NCBI RefSeq assembly: GCF_003606365.2
Contig: NZ_CP031933.2
Span: 1,984,001 to 2,048,000 of the forward strand
DNA: 64,000 nt
Origin: Companilactobacillus zhachilii
GTDB taxonomy: Bacteria > Bacillota > Bacilli > Lactobacillales > Lactobacillaceae
Direction of reading: 5' to 3'
Position 1 is the stretch's first letter. The number at the start of each line of letters is the position of its first letter. Below are positions 29,345-37,056 of this stretch, piece after piece. The position numbers and the translations under genes were made by a program. The notes under the pieces were generated by a model. That model did no database searches, was not told where the DNA came from, and was given only the letters and a program-made list of their open reading frames with translations.

Positions 29345-29944
29345 TTACCAATTAATCCAATCTTCCCATTGTGTTTCAAGTTTTCTAATGGCATTGCCTC
29401 GATGACTGATTTTATTTTTTTCATCAATCGTCAATTGGGCCATTGTCTTATCTAACTCAGGAAGGTAAAATAGCGGGTCATAACCAAAACCATCATCTCC
29501 GGCAGGAAATAATCCAATCAATCCCTTAACATCGCCTTCAACTACCAAATCATGGTCATTTTTAGGATTAGCAAAAACTAACGTTGAAACGAAACGGGCC
29601 GTTCTCTTTTCACGAGGAACACCGCCTAATTCACTCAAAACTTTGGCATTATTTGCGGCATCATTGTGGTCTCCAGCATAACGAGCTGAATACACTCCAG
29701 GTCGTCCGTACAATGCATCAATTTGCAAACCTGAGTCGTCAGCAATCGTTGGTAAATTAAAACGTTCCATCACTGCATGAGCTTTAATAGTCGCATTCTC
29801 CTCAAATGTCTGACCAGTTTCTCTTATTTCAGGAAAAGCTGGCAAATCTAATAAGGTCTTCAAAGTAAAATCTTCCTCATTGAAGATTCGCTTGAATTCG
29901 CGAGCCTTGCCGGGATTCTTAGTTGCTATGATTATTTCCTTCAT
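29345..29944 (-). CDS. rdgB: XTP/dITP diphosphatase (RdgB/HAM1)
   Basis: Non-canonical purine nucleoside triphosphatase, 199 residues, that removes dITP and XTP from the nucleotide pool. Motifs: IIIATKNPGKAREFKRIF at the start, FEENATIKAHAV near 52, IADDSGLQIDALYGRPGVYSARYAG near 68-92, GFGYDPLFYLP near 148 and KNKISHRGNAIRKL near 173. I take the ATG at 29942-29944: a TTG four codons earlier is in frame, but its own GGAGG is the ribosome site for this ATG. Overlaps the end of murI by 26 bases, a common pairing in Bacilli. Confidence 0.92.
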   Translation of the reverse strand: MKEIIIATKNPGKAREFKRIFNEEDFTLKTLLDLPAFPEIRETGQTFEENATIKAHAVMERFNLPTIADDSGLQIDALYGRPGVYSARYAGDHNDAANNAKVLSELGGVPREKRTARFVSTLVFANPKNDHDLVVEGDVKGLIGLFPAGDDGFGYDPLFYLPELDKTMAQLTIDEKNKISHRGNAIRKLETQWEDWINW

Positions 29945-30746
29945 CACTGCCTCCAATATTTACTAAACTAATTTCATCAATATCTGTTTGTAGCCAACGT
30001 TTTGCTAGCTTTGAAAATTCATCGATACTACCAGTAGCATACAATTTCAAACTATGGTCAACCTTGTCAGTCAAAAGATTATTTTCAGCTAAATATTTTT
30101 TAGTTACATCGACGGTACTGACTGCGGGATCAACTAAAGTAGTAGTTGGTAAATAATCGTTGATCTGCTTTTTCAACATTGGAAAATGGGTACAACCTAA
30201 AATTAAAGTATCATAATTGCTATCTTTAAAAGGTAATAACGTTTCAGCAATACTATCTTTTGTAGCTTGCGTATTAGTTTTATCACCTTCTACAAAGGCA
30301 ACAAACTTCTGTGCAGCAACTCCCAAAACATTAACTTTAGGATTGATTTCTGCAATCGTTTGATTATAACTTTTAGAATTAACAGTTGATTCCGTTCCAA
30401 TGATTCCAATGTTACCGGTCTTAGTAGTTTTAACAGCTTCTTCAGAACCTGGTTGAATCACACCAATCATTGGAATGGTAAATTCAGTTCTCATTTCCGC
30501 CAAAGCATTAGCGGTGGCTGTATTACATCCATAAATGATTAATTTTACATTTTTACTAATTAAATACTGTACCATTTCGCGCGTATAAGATATGATTTGT
30601 TCATGAGTCTTTACCCCGTAAGGCATTCGTGCTTCATCACCAATAAAAACGACATCCTCATTTGGCAACTGACGAATTACTTCCTTAACGACTGTCAATC
30701 CGCCTAGTCCAGAATCTAGCACTCCAATTGGTCTTTGATCACTCAT
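29919..30746 (-). CDS. murI: Glutamate racemase
   Basis: Makes D-glutamate for peptidoglycan, 275 residues. The N-terminal IGVLDSGLGGLTVVKE is diagnostic; the two catalytic Cys lie in YGCNTATANA near 73 and LGCTHFPML near 184; MPYG near 42 is the substrate loop. AGGGGTAACATT precedes the ATG. Overlaps rdgB. Confidence 0.95.
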   Translation of the reverse strand: MSDQRPIGVLDSGLGGLTVVKEVIRQLPNEDVVFIGDEARMPYGVKTHEQIISYTREMVQYLISKNVKLIIYGCNTATANALAEMRTEFTIPMIGVIQPGSEEAVKTTKTGNIGIIGTESTVNSKSYNQTIAEINPKVNVLGVAAQKFVAFVEGDKTNTQATKDSIAETLLPFKDSNYDTLILGCTHFPMLKKQINDYLPTTTLVDPAVSTVDVTKKYLAENNLLTDKVDHSLKLYATGSIDEFSKLAKRWLQTDIDEISLVNIGGSDEGNNHSN

Positions 30747-30842
30747 AATGTTACCCCTGCCTTCATTTAAGTGAATTACTTGTATTTTATGAAAATATTT
30801 ATGTCCTATCTTTTACAATGACTTAAAAAGCAATTATTCTAA

Positions 30843-30851
30843 TGATATAAT
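30843..30851 (+). promoter_or_regulatory. Extended -10 promoter of the DUF2507 gene
   Basis: TGATATAAT, 29 bases before the ATG at 30880. Confidence 0.5.
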
Positions 30852-30879
30852 GAATTGTCTGAAAAAAGGAGCTATAGCA

Positions 30880-31359
30880 ATGGCCGCAAAATCAAAAGAT
30901 CTTAACAAACCAACGTTAACTGATGCATTACATAACAGCGAATCAAGCGAAAGTACAGACACGCTAACTGAAAACTACTTTGCAGTTTCAGTTCTTCGTG
31001 ATTTTATTCTTCCCGATTTGCTTGATAAAGATACTGTCGAACTACTTTACTGGGCTGGTAAAAACCTCAGTCGTCAATTAATTCTCGATATGGAAAGCTT
31101 ACCAGAACTATTTGCCAAAGCCGGCTTTGGTAAACTAGAAATAGTTAAACAAACTAAAAGTAGCTATACATATAAATTAAACGGCCCAGAAGTTGAACAA
31201 CGTTTTGATACGAATAATGATGATCCAGAGTTTTCATTAGAAACTGGAATAATCGCTGAAACTGTTGAAAAAACAATCGCAGCATATTGTTTGGGAACAT
31301 ATACTGTAAACAGTAAAGCCAAAAGCGTGACAATTAAAATACAAATTGATCGAAACTAA
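30880..31359 (+). CDS. DUF2507 / YslB-like protein
   Basis: A 159-residue cytosolic protein of the YslB family (DUF2507), which has a V4R-like fold in solved relatives and no assigned function. Visible core: YFAVSVLRDFILPDLLDKDT, LYWAGKNLSRQL and the hydrophobic end EKTIAAYCLGTYTVNSKAKSVTIKI. I start at the ATG 30880 with AAAAAAGGAG upstream; an in-frame ATG at 30850 lies inside the promoter and has no ribosome site. Divergent from murI, as in B. subtilis where yslB is near the racemase gene. Confidence 0.82.
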   Translation: MAAKSKDLNKPTLTDALHNSESSESTDTLTENYFAVSVLRDFILPDLLDKDTVELLYWAGKNLSRQLILDMESLPELFAKAGFGKLEIVKQTKSSYTYKLNGPEVEQRFDTNNDDPEFSLETGIIAETVEKTIAAYCLGTYTVNSKAKSVTIKIQIDRN

Positions 31360-31421
31360 AGTATACACCAAAAAACGATTAATGTGGCTTTGTTTATTAC
31401 TTAAAAACGATAATTATGATA

Positions 31422-31475
31422 AAAGAGAGAACTATCAATCCTGATTTAGCAAGGTTTGTAGCTCTCTCTTTTTGT
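31422..31475 (+). terminator. Terminator of the DUF2507 gene
   Basis: AGAGAGAACTA (31424-31434) pairs with TAGCTCTCTCT (31459-31469) with one mismatch, followed by TTTTTG. The A run before the stem makes it usable from the other side too. Confidence 0.8.
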
Positions 31476-31513
31476 TTCCAGATATCATCCTTTCTTGAAT
31501 ATACACAAGAAAA

Positions 31514-32212
31514 CTAGATTGTTTTAATATTACAAAGTTGAAGGTTAGTTTCATCTTTCCAAGTCAAAGTCCAAATTTCCTGAAATCGCTCAATATTGGT
31601 ATCTTCCTGAATCTGTTGATTATATTCAGTCGTTTTATTATCGTATTGAAAATAATCTCGAGCTTGGGCAGTAACAATAACCTGCATCTTTTGGTCAGAT
31701 GATGTAACAACCTGTTGTAAGTCAATTATAACTAAACCATCCAGTTGATCAATTTTATGGTGCCGAATATAGCCATTTATAATTCTTTTTTGCTTGGTGA
31801 AGTAAAAGGGCGACATTAATTCCCTCAAAGTAGCCAAATCATTTTTCGTCCAAGCGTCTTCAACTTGATAAAAAAAAGGCTCAAAGCAATCATTCAGTTC
31901 GGGGGTCAATTCATCATATGTCTCTGGCAATTTAAAATTCTTTCGTCGATTACGTCTAACAGATGTTAAAAATGAGAAACCGATAAAACCTATTATGACA
32001 ACATCCATCATTGAAAATCTATTATTACCGTAATTGTTGTAACCACGGTATCCACGATAATTATCATAACCACTATCAGAAGTATCACTGCTACTTGTAG
32101 TTGACCCACTACTCCCCATACTGCCACCGGCACGAGCCATTGTTGTCGTAGGCGTTAGAAAAAACAGTAGTGATAAATTAATGGCTACAAGTATTAATAT
32201 TATTCTTTTCAC
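31514..32212 (-). CDS. Tim44-like membrane protein
   Basis: A 232-residue protein with a signal or anchor helix (ILILVAINLSLLFFLTP, 4-20), a Ser/Gly/Tyr/Asn-rich linker (MGSSGSTTSSSDTSDSGYDN and YRGYNNYGNN, 32-65), a second hydrophobic helix (MDVVIIGFIGFSFLTSV, 68-84) and a C-terminal Tim44-like domain (from about 95: LNDCFEPFFYQVEDAWTKND, ending WTLTWKDETNLQLCNIKTI). By family such domains bind membranes or partners; the role in lactobacilli is unknown. Probably single gene, followed by R element 5 upstream and no clear terminator. Confidence 0.75.
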   Translation of the reverse strand: MKRIILILVAINLSLLFFLTPTTTMARAGGSMGSSGSTTSSSDTSDSGYDNYRGYRGYNNYGNNRFSMMDVVIIGFIGFSFLTSVRRNRRKNFKLPETYDELTPELNDCFEPFFYQVEDAWTKNDLATLRELMSPFYFTKQKRIINGYIRHHKIDQLDGLVIIDLQQVVTSSDQKMQVIVTAQARDYFQYDNKTTEYNQQIQEDTNIERFQEIWTLTWKDETNLQLCNIKTI

Positions 32213-32346
32213 GATTTATTCCCCAATGTATTCTCATCAAAATAGATATCAGCACCAAATGTTAACTATGTATTGCACTTAATATGATATCAATAGTTCA
32301 GTAAAAATGTTTGCCTCTTTGAAATTTTTTCAATGCTTTGATTGGC

Positions 32347-32415
32347 TGCCGCATCTGGGTATAAGAAATGTTGGCGCTATGGGGACCAAAATTTCTTGCT
32401 CTTGGAGGCGGCATA
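32347..32415. repeat. Family R element 5, collapsed chimera (69 bp)
   Basis: Left part GCCGCATCTGGGTATAAGAA through GGGGACC is the left end of a minus-oriented copy of the GCAAGAAATGTTGGC class; right part AAATTTCTTGCTCTTGG AGGCGGCATAT is the right end of a plus-oriented copy of the AAGAAATTT class. Everything between is missing, so it looks like an inverted pair fused by deletion. Confidence 0.75.
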
Positions 32416-32435
32416 TCCCCATATCATTTGAAATA

Positions 32436-32528
32436 CAACAAAAAAAGGACTAGACAAATATCTAATCCTTTTGACATTCGATTCTATAAACAAAGAAAGA
32501 ACCCAATATTAGATTACTGAAACCATTT
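32436..32528 (+). repeat. Family B element 4
   Basis: Hairpin AAAAGGACTAGA/TCTAATCCTTTT (32444-32472) followed by ATTCGATTCTATAAACAAAG and GAACCCAATATTAGATTAC, a degraded copy of the B element. It lies just past the trxA stop and may end its transcript. Confidence 0.65.
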
Positions 32529-32538
32529 GCTTCAACGA

Positions 32539-32850
32539 CTAGTCTGAATAGCCGTCAAGAATCTTTGTAAGTTGAGCTTTGTTATGGAAACCAGTTAATT
32601 TTTCTACAACTTCACCATCTTTTTTGATAACAAGTGTAGGAATTGCCATGATACCAAATTCCTTAGGTGTATCTGGATTAGCATCTACATCCATCTTCAA
32701 GAACTTAACTGAATCATCGTTTTCTGACAATTCTTCAATGACAGGTGATTGCATACGACATGGACCACACCATGTTGCCCAAAAATCAACTAATACAACA
32801 CCATCTTTAGTTTCTTCAGCAAAATCTTTATCTGTTACTTCATCAACCAT
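32539..32850 (-). CDS. trxA: Thioredoxin
   Basis: Cytosolic disulfide reductase, 103 residues. Active site ATWCGPCRM with Cys28 and Cys31, cis-Pro in GIMAIPTLVIKK near 72, and the usual LTGFHNKAQLTKILDGY end. Start is the ATG at 32848-32850 with AAAGGAGTG upstream; the longer frame to 32886 has no ribosome site. Lies between mutS2 and a Tim44-like gene, all leftward. Confidence 0.95.
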   Translation of the reverse strand: MVDEVTDKDFAEETKDGVVLVDFWATWCGPCRMQSPVIEELSENDDSVKFLKMDVDANPDTPKEFGIMAIPTLVIKKDGEVVEKLTGFHNKAQLTKILDGYSD

Positions 32851-32917
32851 TTTATTCACTCCTTTTGACAAATTAAATACTATCATTATTGCCTACCCTT
32901 TAGGAAATATTTACTCT

Positions 32918-35272
32918 CTAAAGGTCAACAATTGTGGCACCCGACCCACCAGAGCTTGCTGGAGCGTATCCGAATGATTTAACACGAGGATTTCTCTGGA
33001 GGTAATTCGTGACACCTTTTCTAATTACGCCGGTTCCGAATCCGTGAACGATTGTGACTTGATTATAACCAGCTAACAAGGCTGAATCAATATATTGATC
33101 CAAGTCTGACATCGCTTCTTCATAACGTTTACCACGTAGATCAAGTTTACTTGAAAGGCCAGAACTCTTCGTCCGACGAACCATCGTTGGCTTCTTCTCT
33201 GGTTCAGGCTCAACGTTTTGAACTTTCTCAAGTTCATCAGCGCTGAACTTCATCTTCAAAATACCTAGTTGAACTTCATATTGATCATTTTTATCTTTAC
33301 GAATAATCGTTCCAATTTGGTCATAAGTCAACGCCTTAACGTCATCCCCGACCTTCAAGGCTTGACGACGTTTATTCCGACGCAATACTTTGTTCTTCTT
33401 GATTGCTTCATCTTGATGAAGATTTTTCAAATTAGTCTTTGCTGAAATAATTTGATCTTCCTTGATAGCAACGCCATCTTGTTCCATCTTATGAAGTTTT
33501 TCAATAATCTTATCCGACTCTTTTTTAGCCTTAGCAACGATTTGATTAGCTCGTACTTTGGCAGCTTGTATTTCAGAATTTTTCGATTTATCAAGCGCAT
33601 CGCTCTTCTTCTCGAAATCCTTTTGAACATCTTTATTCTTAGCCAATTGAATTTTCAATTGGTCATTCTTTTGTTCAAATTCTTTACGACGGTTCTCAAG
33701 ATCAGCAATCATATTGTTCAAATCTTGACTTTCACCATCCATCAAAGCTTGACCACGGTCGACCACGCTCTTATCCATCCCTAAACGAGCAGCAATATTA
33801 AAGGCATTACTTGCTCCAGGAATACCAATCAACAAGCGATACGTTGGTTTCAATGACTTATCATCAAACTCCATACTAGCATTGATAGTTTCCGGAGTAT
33901 TATATGCAAAAATCTTCAATTCTGGATAGTGAGTTGTTGCCATGATATCGCAACTTGACTTAGCAAGCTTTTCCAAAATAGCAATCGCAATAGCGGCCCC
34001 TTCTTGAGGATCAGTTCCGGCACCAAGTTCATCGATTAAGACCAAACTGTGTTCAGATACTTTATGAATGATATTAATAATATTATCCATATGTGACGAG
34101 AAAGTACTTAAGTTTTGCTCAATTGATTGTTCATCACCGATATCGACAAAGACTTCATCGAAAACGGCGACTTCACTAGCTTCACGAGCAGGAATAAACA
34201 AACCTGCTTGAGCCATCAACTGAATCAATCCTAAAGTTTTCATGGTAATAGTTTTACCACCGGTATTGGGACCAGTGATCAACATGGTCTTATAGCCGTC
34301 ACCTAATTTAATATCATTAGCTATAACTTTGTCTGGGTCGATTAGAGGGTGTTTTGCCTGTTCCAAATCAACGACATGGTTATCGGAAATAATTGGCTCT
34401 GTGGCCTTAATTTCTTTAGCATACTTAGCTTTAGCATTAATTAAGTCAAATTGTGCCAAAACTTCGTTATTTTTAACAATTTCATCAATTTCTGGACGAA
34501 CCATATCTGATAAATTATTCAAAATACGAATCTCTTCAGATTTCTCTGACAATTTGGCTTCATGAAGTTGATTGTTCATCCCAACAACAGCTTGAGGCTC
34601 AATATAAAATGTTTGCCCACTGGCACTTTGATCGTGCACTACACCACCAAATTTTGCTTTATACTCTGCTTTAACTGGAATAACAAATCTGTCATCACGC
34701 AAGGTTACCAATGCTTCAGTCAAATACTTAGTATTCTTACCACGGGTAAATTGAGACATTGTTTGACGAATATTATCGTTTAACTTACTAATATGACCAC
34801 GAATATACTTCAAATCATCTGAAGCAGTATCTAATACCCGACCAGTATCATCTAGTGAACGCGCGATTCGACGTGTCAATTCTGGATTATCAATCAAATT
34901 ATCATTCAAGTCATACAGTTGTCTTAACTCGACTTGATTATCTTTTAAATCTTCGAAAAATTCTTTTAATTCACTCGTATTTTGTAGGACTTGACCAATT
35001 GCGGCCAACTCAGTCCCATTTAAGTTACCATCTTTTTTCAAACGGTTAGCTTGATCATGTAGATCAGCTAACTTTCGAACCGGGATTTCACCCTTAATAC
35101 GGACAATGTCAGCACCATCTTTTGTTTGGTCAATCAATCTTTGAACAATTGATTCCACTGACATCGGCATTAATTTCTTTAAGAGAGTTTTCCCGCGCGT
35201 TGTTATTAGATATTTGGCAATTTCATCTTTGATCTTGTCAAACTCCAATACTTTCAAAGCTTTATTGTTCAT
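32918..35272 (-). CDS. mutS2: Endonuclease MutS2 / ribosome-rescue factor
   Basis: A 784-residue ATPase. The N-terminal core and clamp region are residues 1-300, the ATPase has Walker A ITGPNTGGKTITMKT near 333 and LVLIDELGAGTDPQEGAA near 407, then a long coiled coil (about 515-620) and the C-terminal Smr nuclease domain with LDLRGKRYEEAM and VHGFGTGVIRKGV (708-784). MutS2 suppresses recombination and, in B. subtilis, senses collided ribosomes and splits them. GGGAGAG precedes the ATG. Part of the leftward cvpA-mutS2-trxA row. Confidence 0.95.
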   Translation of the reverse strand: MNNKALKVLEFDKIKDEIAKYLITTRGKTLLKKLMPMSVESIVQRLIDQTKDGADIVRIKGEIPVRKLADLHDQANRLKKDGNLNGTELAAIGQVLQNTSELKEFFEDLKDNQVELRQLYDLNDNLIDNPELTRRIARSLDDTGRVLDTASDDLKYIRGHISKLNDNIRQTMSQFTRGKNTKYLTEALVTLRDDRFVIPVKAEYKAKFGGVVHDQSASGQTFYIEPQAVVGMNNQLHEAKLSEKSEEIRILNNLSDMVRPEIDEIVKNNEVLAQFDLINAKAKYAKEIKATEPIISDNHVVDLEQAKHPLIDPDKVIANDIKLGDGYKTMLITGPNTGGKTITMKTLGLIQLMAQAGLFIPAREASEVAVFDEVFVDIGDEQSIEQNLSTFSSHMDNIINIIHKVSEHSLVLIDELGAGTDPQEGAAIAIAILEKLAKSSCDIMATTHYPELKIFAYNTPETINASMEFDDKSLKPTYRLLIGIPGASNAFNIAARLGMDKSVVDRGQALMDGESQDLNNMIADLENRRKEFEQKNDQLKIQLAKNKDVQKDFEKKSDALDKSKNSEIQAAKVRANQIVAKAKKESDKIIEKLHKMEQDGVAIKEDQIISAKTNLKNLHQDEAIKKNKVLRRNKRRQALKVGDDVKALTYDQIGTIIRKDKNDQYEVQLGILKMKFSADELEKVQNVEPEPEKKPTMVRRTKSSGLSSKLDLRGKRYEEAMSDLDQYIDSALLAGYNQVTIVHGFGTGVIRKGVTNYLQRNPRVKSFGYAPASSGGSGATIVDL

Positions 35273-35294
35273 AAATCTCTCCCTATTACAAAAT

Positions 35295-35321
35295 AAGACT
35301 GAAACAAATTGTCTCAGCCTT
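35295..35321 (-). terminator. Terminator after the cvpA-like gene
   Basis: On the minus strand AAGGCTGAGACA (35321-35310) pairs with TGTTTCAGTCTT (35306-35295) with two G-U pairs, followed by ATTTTG. It may be partial, since mutS2 is next in the same direction. Confidence 0.65.
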
Positions 35322-35326
35322 AAAGT

Positions 35327-35869
35327 TTAGATAGCTCCAATCCAAAGATGACTAAGCATGGCTGTTAAAACAGGCGTACTTTTAATCATGGCTGAAGCCA
35401 CAAATGAATGTTGCAAAGCATGTTGAAAACCGGGAACTGGAATCATTGCCACTAACAAAAGCACCATAAAGATGCTGACATAAGTAACAACAAAACCAAT
35501 AATTCCTCCGCTCAATAAATTTACATCACTGTACATTGGAAAATACGTTAGACGTTTAAAATACAAACCAACGAATCTTACAATAATCCATCCAATGAAA
35601 CAAATAAAGATAAAGGCAAAGGCACGGTAAAATGCATCGTCTAGTTCCATACCAACTTTTGTTGAGAAAAAGGCAAATTCACTGCCCAAATTAGCTGATG
35701 GATATGGAACAATCATCTCAAATTTAGGTCCTAGCCACTTGAAAGAAACTAGCGCTAAACAAAAGAACAGTACATATCCAACTGCATAAAATGCCTCCAT
35801 GGCTAAACCACGGCGAGCACCAATATAAAAACCATAAATCAAAAGTAAAATAAGTAACAGACTAAGCAT
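35327..35869 (-). CDS. CvpA-family membrane protein
   Basis: A 180-residue protein with four predicted transmembrane helices: LSLLLILLLIYGFYIGARRG (2-21), FYAVGYVLFFCLALVSF, AFAFIFICFIGWIIVRFVGL and the YVSIFMVLLLVAMIPVPGF end. The early GxxxGxxRG pattern and overall layout match CvpA/colicin V production-type proteins. In Bacilli the gene regularly precedes mutS2. Function unknown, possibly cell division related. Confidence 0.85.
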   Translation of the reverse strand: MLSLLLILLLIYGFYIGARRGLAMEAFYAVGYVLFFCLALVSFKWLGPKFEMIVPYPSANLGSEFAFFSTKVGMELDDAFYRAFAFIFICFIGWIIVRFVGLYFKRLTYFPMYSDVNLLSGGIIGFVVTYVSIFMVLLLVAMIPVPGFQHALQHSFVASAMIKSTPVLTAMLSHLWIGAI

Positions 35870-35950
35870 TATTTCCCCTTACTTCAACCTTGCTAAAAAA
35901 GCGAATTTATAAATCATATTTCAAATTGAATTGTTCGATCTTTAAACAAC

Positions 35951-35974
35951 CAAACGATTGGCTTACGCCAATCG
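35951..35974 (-). terminator. Terminator after the DUF1292 gene
   Basis: A perfect hairpin ACGATTGGC/GCCAATCGT with loop TTAC (plus-strand 35952-35973), followed on the minus strand by TTGGTTGTTT. Confidence 0.75.
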
Positions 35975-35990
35975 TCACTTGTTTAAGAAT

Positions 35991-36290
35991 CTATTCATCT
36001 TCGTCACTTGTGAAGGTGTTCAAAACCTCTTGAACCATATCCCATTCCTCAGGATCATCAATTGGATCTAAATCTCCGGCATCAACATCACCATTTTCGT
36101 CTGGTGTAAATGAAAATGCTTGGATTTCAATTTCGTCTGAATCTTCATCAGCCTTAGGATATAAGAATACGTATGATTTACCATAATCATCTGAATCGAA
36201 AGTAAAAAGAATCTTGTATACTTCTTCATTACCTTGGTCATCACTTAAAATAACTTCATTTAAATCTTTTGGTGGTTGTTTTTCACTCAT
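35991..36290 (-). CDS. DUF1292 protein (YrzB-like)
   Basis: A very acidic 99-residue protein with the DUF1292 pattern: VILSDDQGNEEVYKILFTFD, then YGKSYVFLYP and a long Asp/Glu tail. Start is the ATG at 36288-36290 with AAGGTGATAATT upstream; a GTG at 36299 overlaps that ribosome site. The ireB-ruvX-DUF1292 order is conserved in Bacilli (yrzL-yrrK-yrzB). Function unknown. Confidence 0.88.
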   Translation of the reverse strand: MSEKQPPKDLNEVILSDDQGNEEVYKILFTFDSDDYGKSYVFLYPKADEDSDEIEIQAFSFTPDENGDVDAGDLDPIDDPEEWDMVQEVLNTFTSDEDE

Positions 36291-36300
36291 AATTATCACC

Positions 36301-36735
36301 TTAATTTCGTGTTAGTTTACCTTTAGCATCAAGATAATTCTGTAGAATCATCTCAGCGGCAATCTTATCGATAACTTTCTTACGTTTTTTTCGAGACACA
36401 TCGGCCTCATCAATCAACATTCTTTCGGCTTGAACAGTCGTCAGACGCTCATCAATAAAATCGGTTGGCAAATGAAACCTATCTTCGACCATTTTGCCAT
36501 ATTCACGAGATTTTTCTACTCTTGGTCCTTCAGTATTATTCATATTTTTAGGCAATCCCAAAACGATACCTGTGGGTTGTTTTTCTTTAATAATTTCGCC
36601 TAAACGATCTAAGCCAAATTCTTCTTTGTCCTCATTAATACGAATAATTTCAACTCCTTGAGCTGTCCAGCCTAACAAATCACTGCAAGCAACTCCAACA
36701 GTTCGCGAACCAACATCTAAACCTAATAATCTCAT
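36301..36735 (-). CDS. ruvX: RuvX/YqgF pre-16S rRNA nuclease / Holliday junction resolvase-like
   Basis: A 144-residue RNase H-fold protein: [20 protein letters not shown] with the catalytic Asp at the start, [16 protein letters not shown] near 57 with the usual GLP, and [15 protein letters not shown] near 95 with the acidic residues. By family it processes the 5' end of 16S rRNA and may help in recombination. The stop is 10 bases before the DUF1292 start; it directly abuts ireB. Confidence 0.93.
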   Translation of the reverse strand: MRLLGLDVGSRTVGVACSDLLGWTAQGVEIIRINEDKEEFGLDRLGEIIKEKQPTGIVLGLPKNMNNTEGPRVEKSREYGKMVEDRFHLPTDFIDERLTTVQAERMLIDEADVSRKKRKKVIDKIAAEMILQNYLDAKGKLTRN

Positions 36736-36993
36736 TTATTTACCTTGATTGAGATAACTCTTAACTAATTCTTCAATTATCTCGTCTCTTTCATGTTTCA
36801 AAATCAAATTACGGGCGTCATTGTGACGTGGAATGTATGCAGGGTCACCAGAAAGTAAATAACCAACAATTTGGTTAATTGGATTATATCCCTTTTCTTC
36901 TAGTGATTGGTAAACACTTTGCAATGTTTCTTTAACATCCTTGCCCTTATTCTCATTAAAGTCAAAACTCATAGTTTTATCAAGTGAACTCAT
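36736..36993 (-). CDS. IreB-family regulatory phosphoprotein (DUF965)
   Basis: An 85-residue protein: [20 protein letters not shown] and [29 protein letters not shown] are the family signature. In Enterococcus IreB is phosphorylated on N-terminal Thr residues by the kinase IreK; the T at position 7 fits. Lies just downstream of alaS, as in most Bacilli. GGAGGTTTGCC precedes the ATG. Confidence 0.92.
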   Translation of the reverse strand: MSSLDKTMSFDFNENKGKDVKETLQSVYQSLEEKGYNPINQIVGYLLSGDPAYIPRHNDARNLILKHERDEIIEELVKSYLNQGK

Positions 36994-37056
36994 GGCAAAC
37001 CTCCATATAACTAAAATTTAAGTGACCGAAAAGCTTCATTTCAATTATAGCCCACT

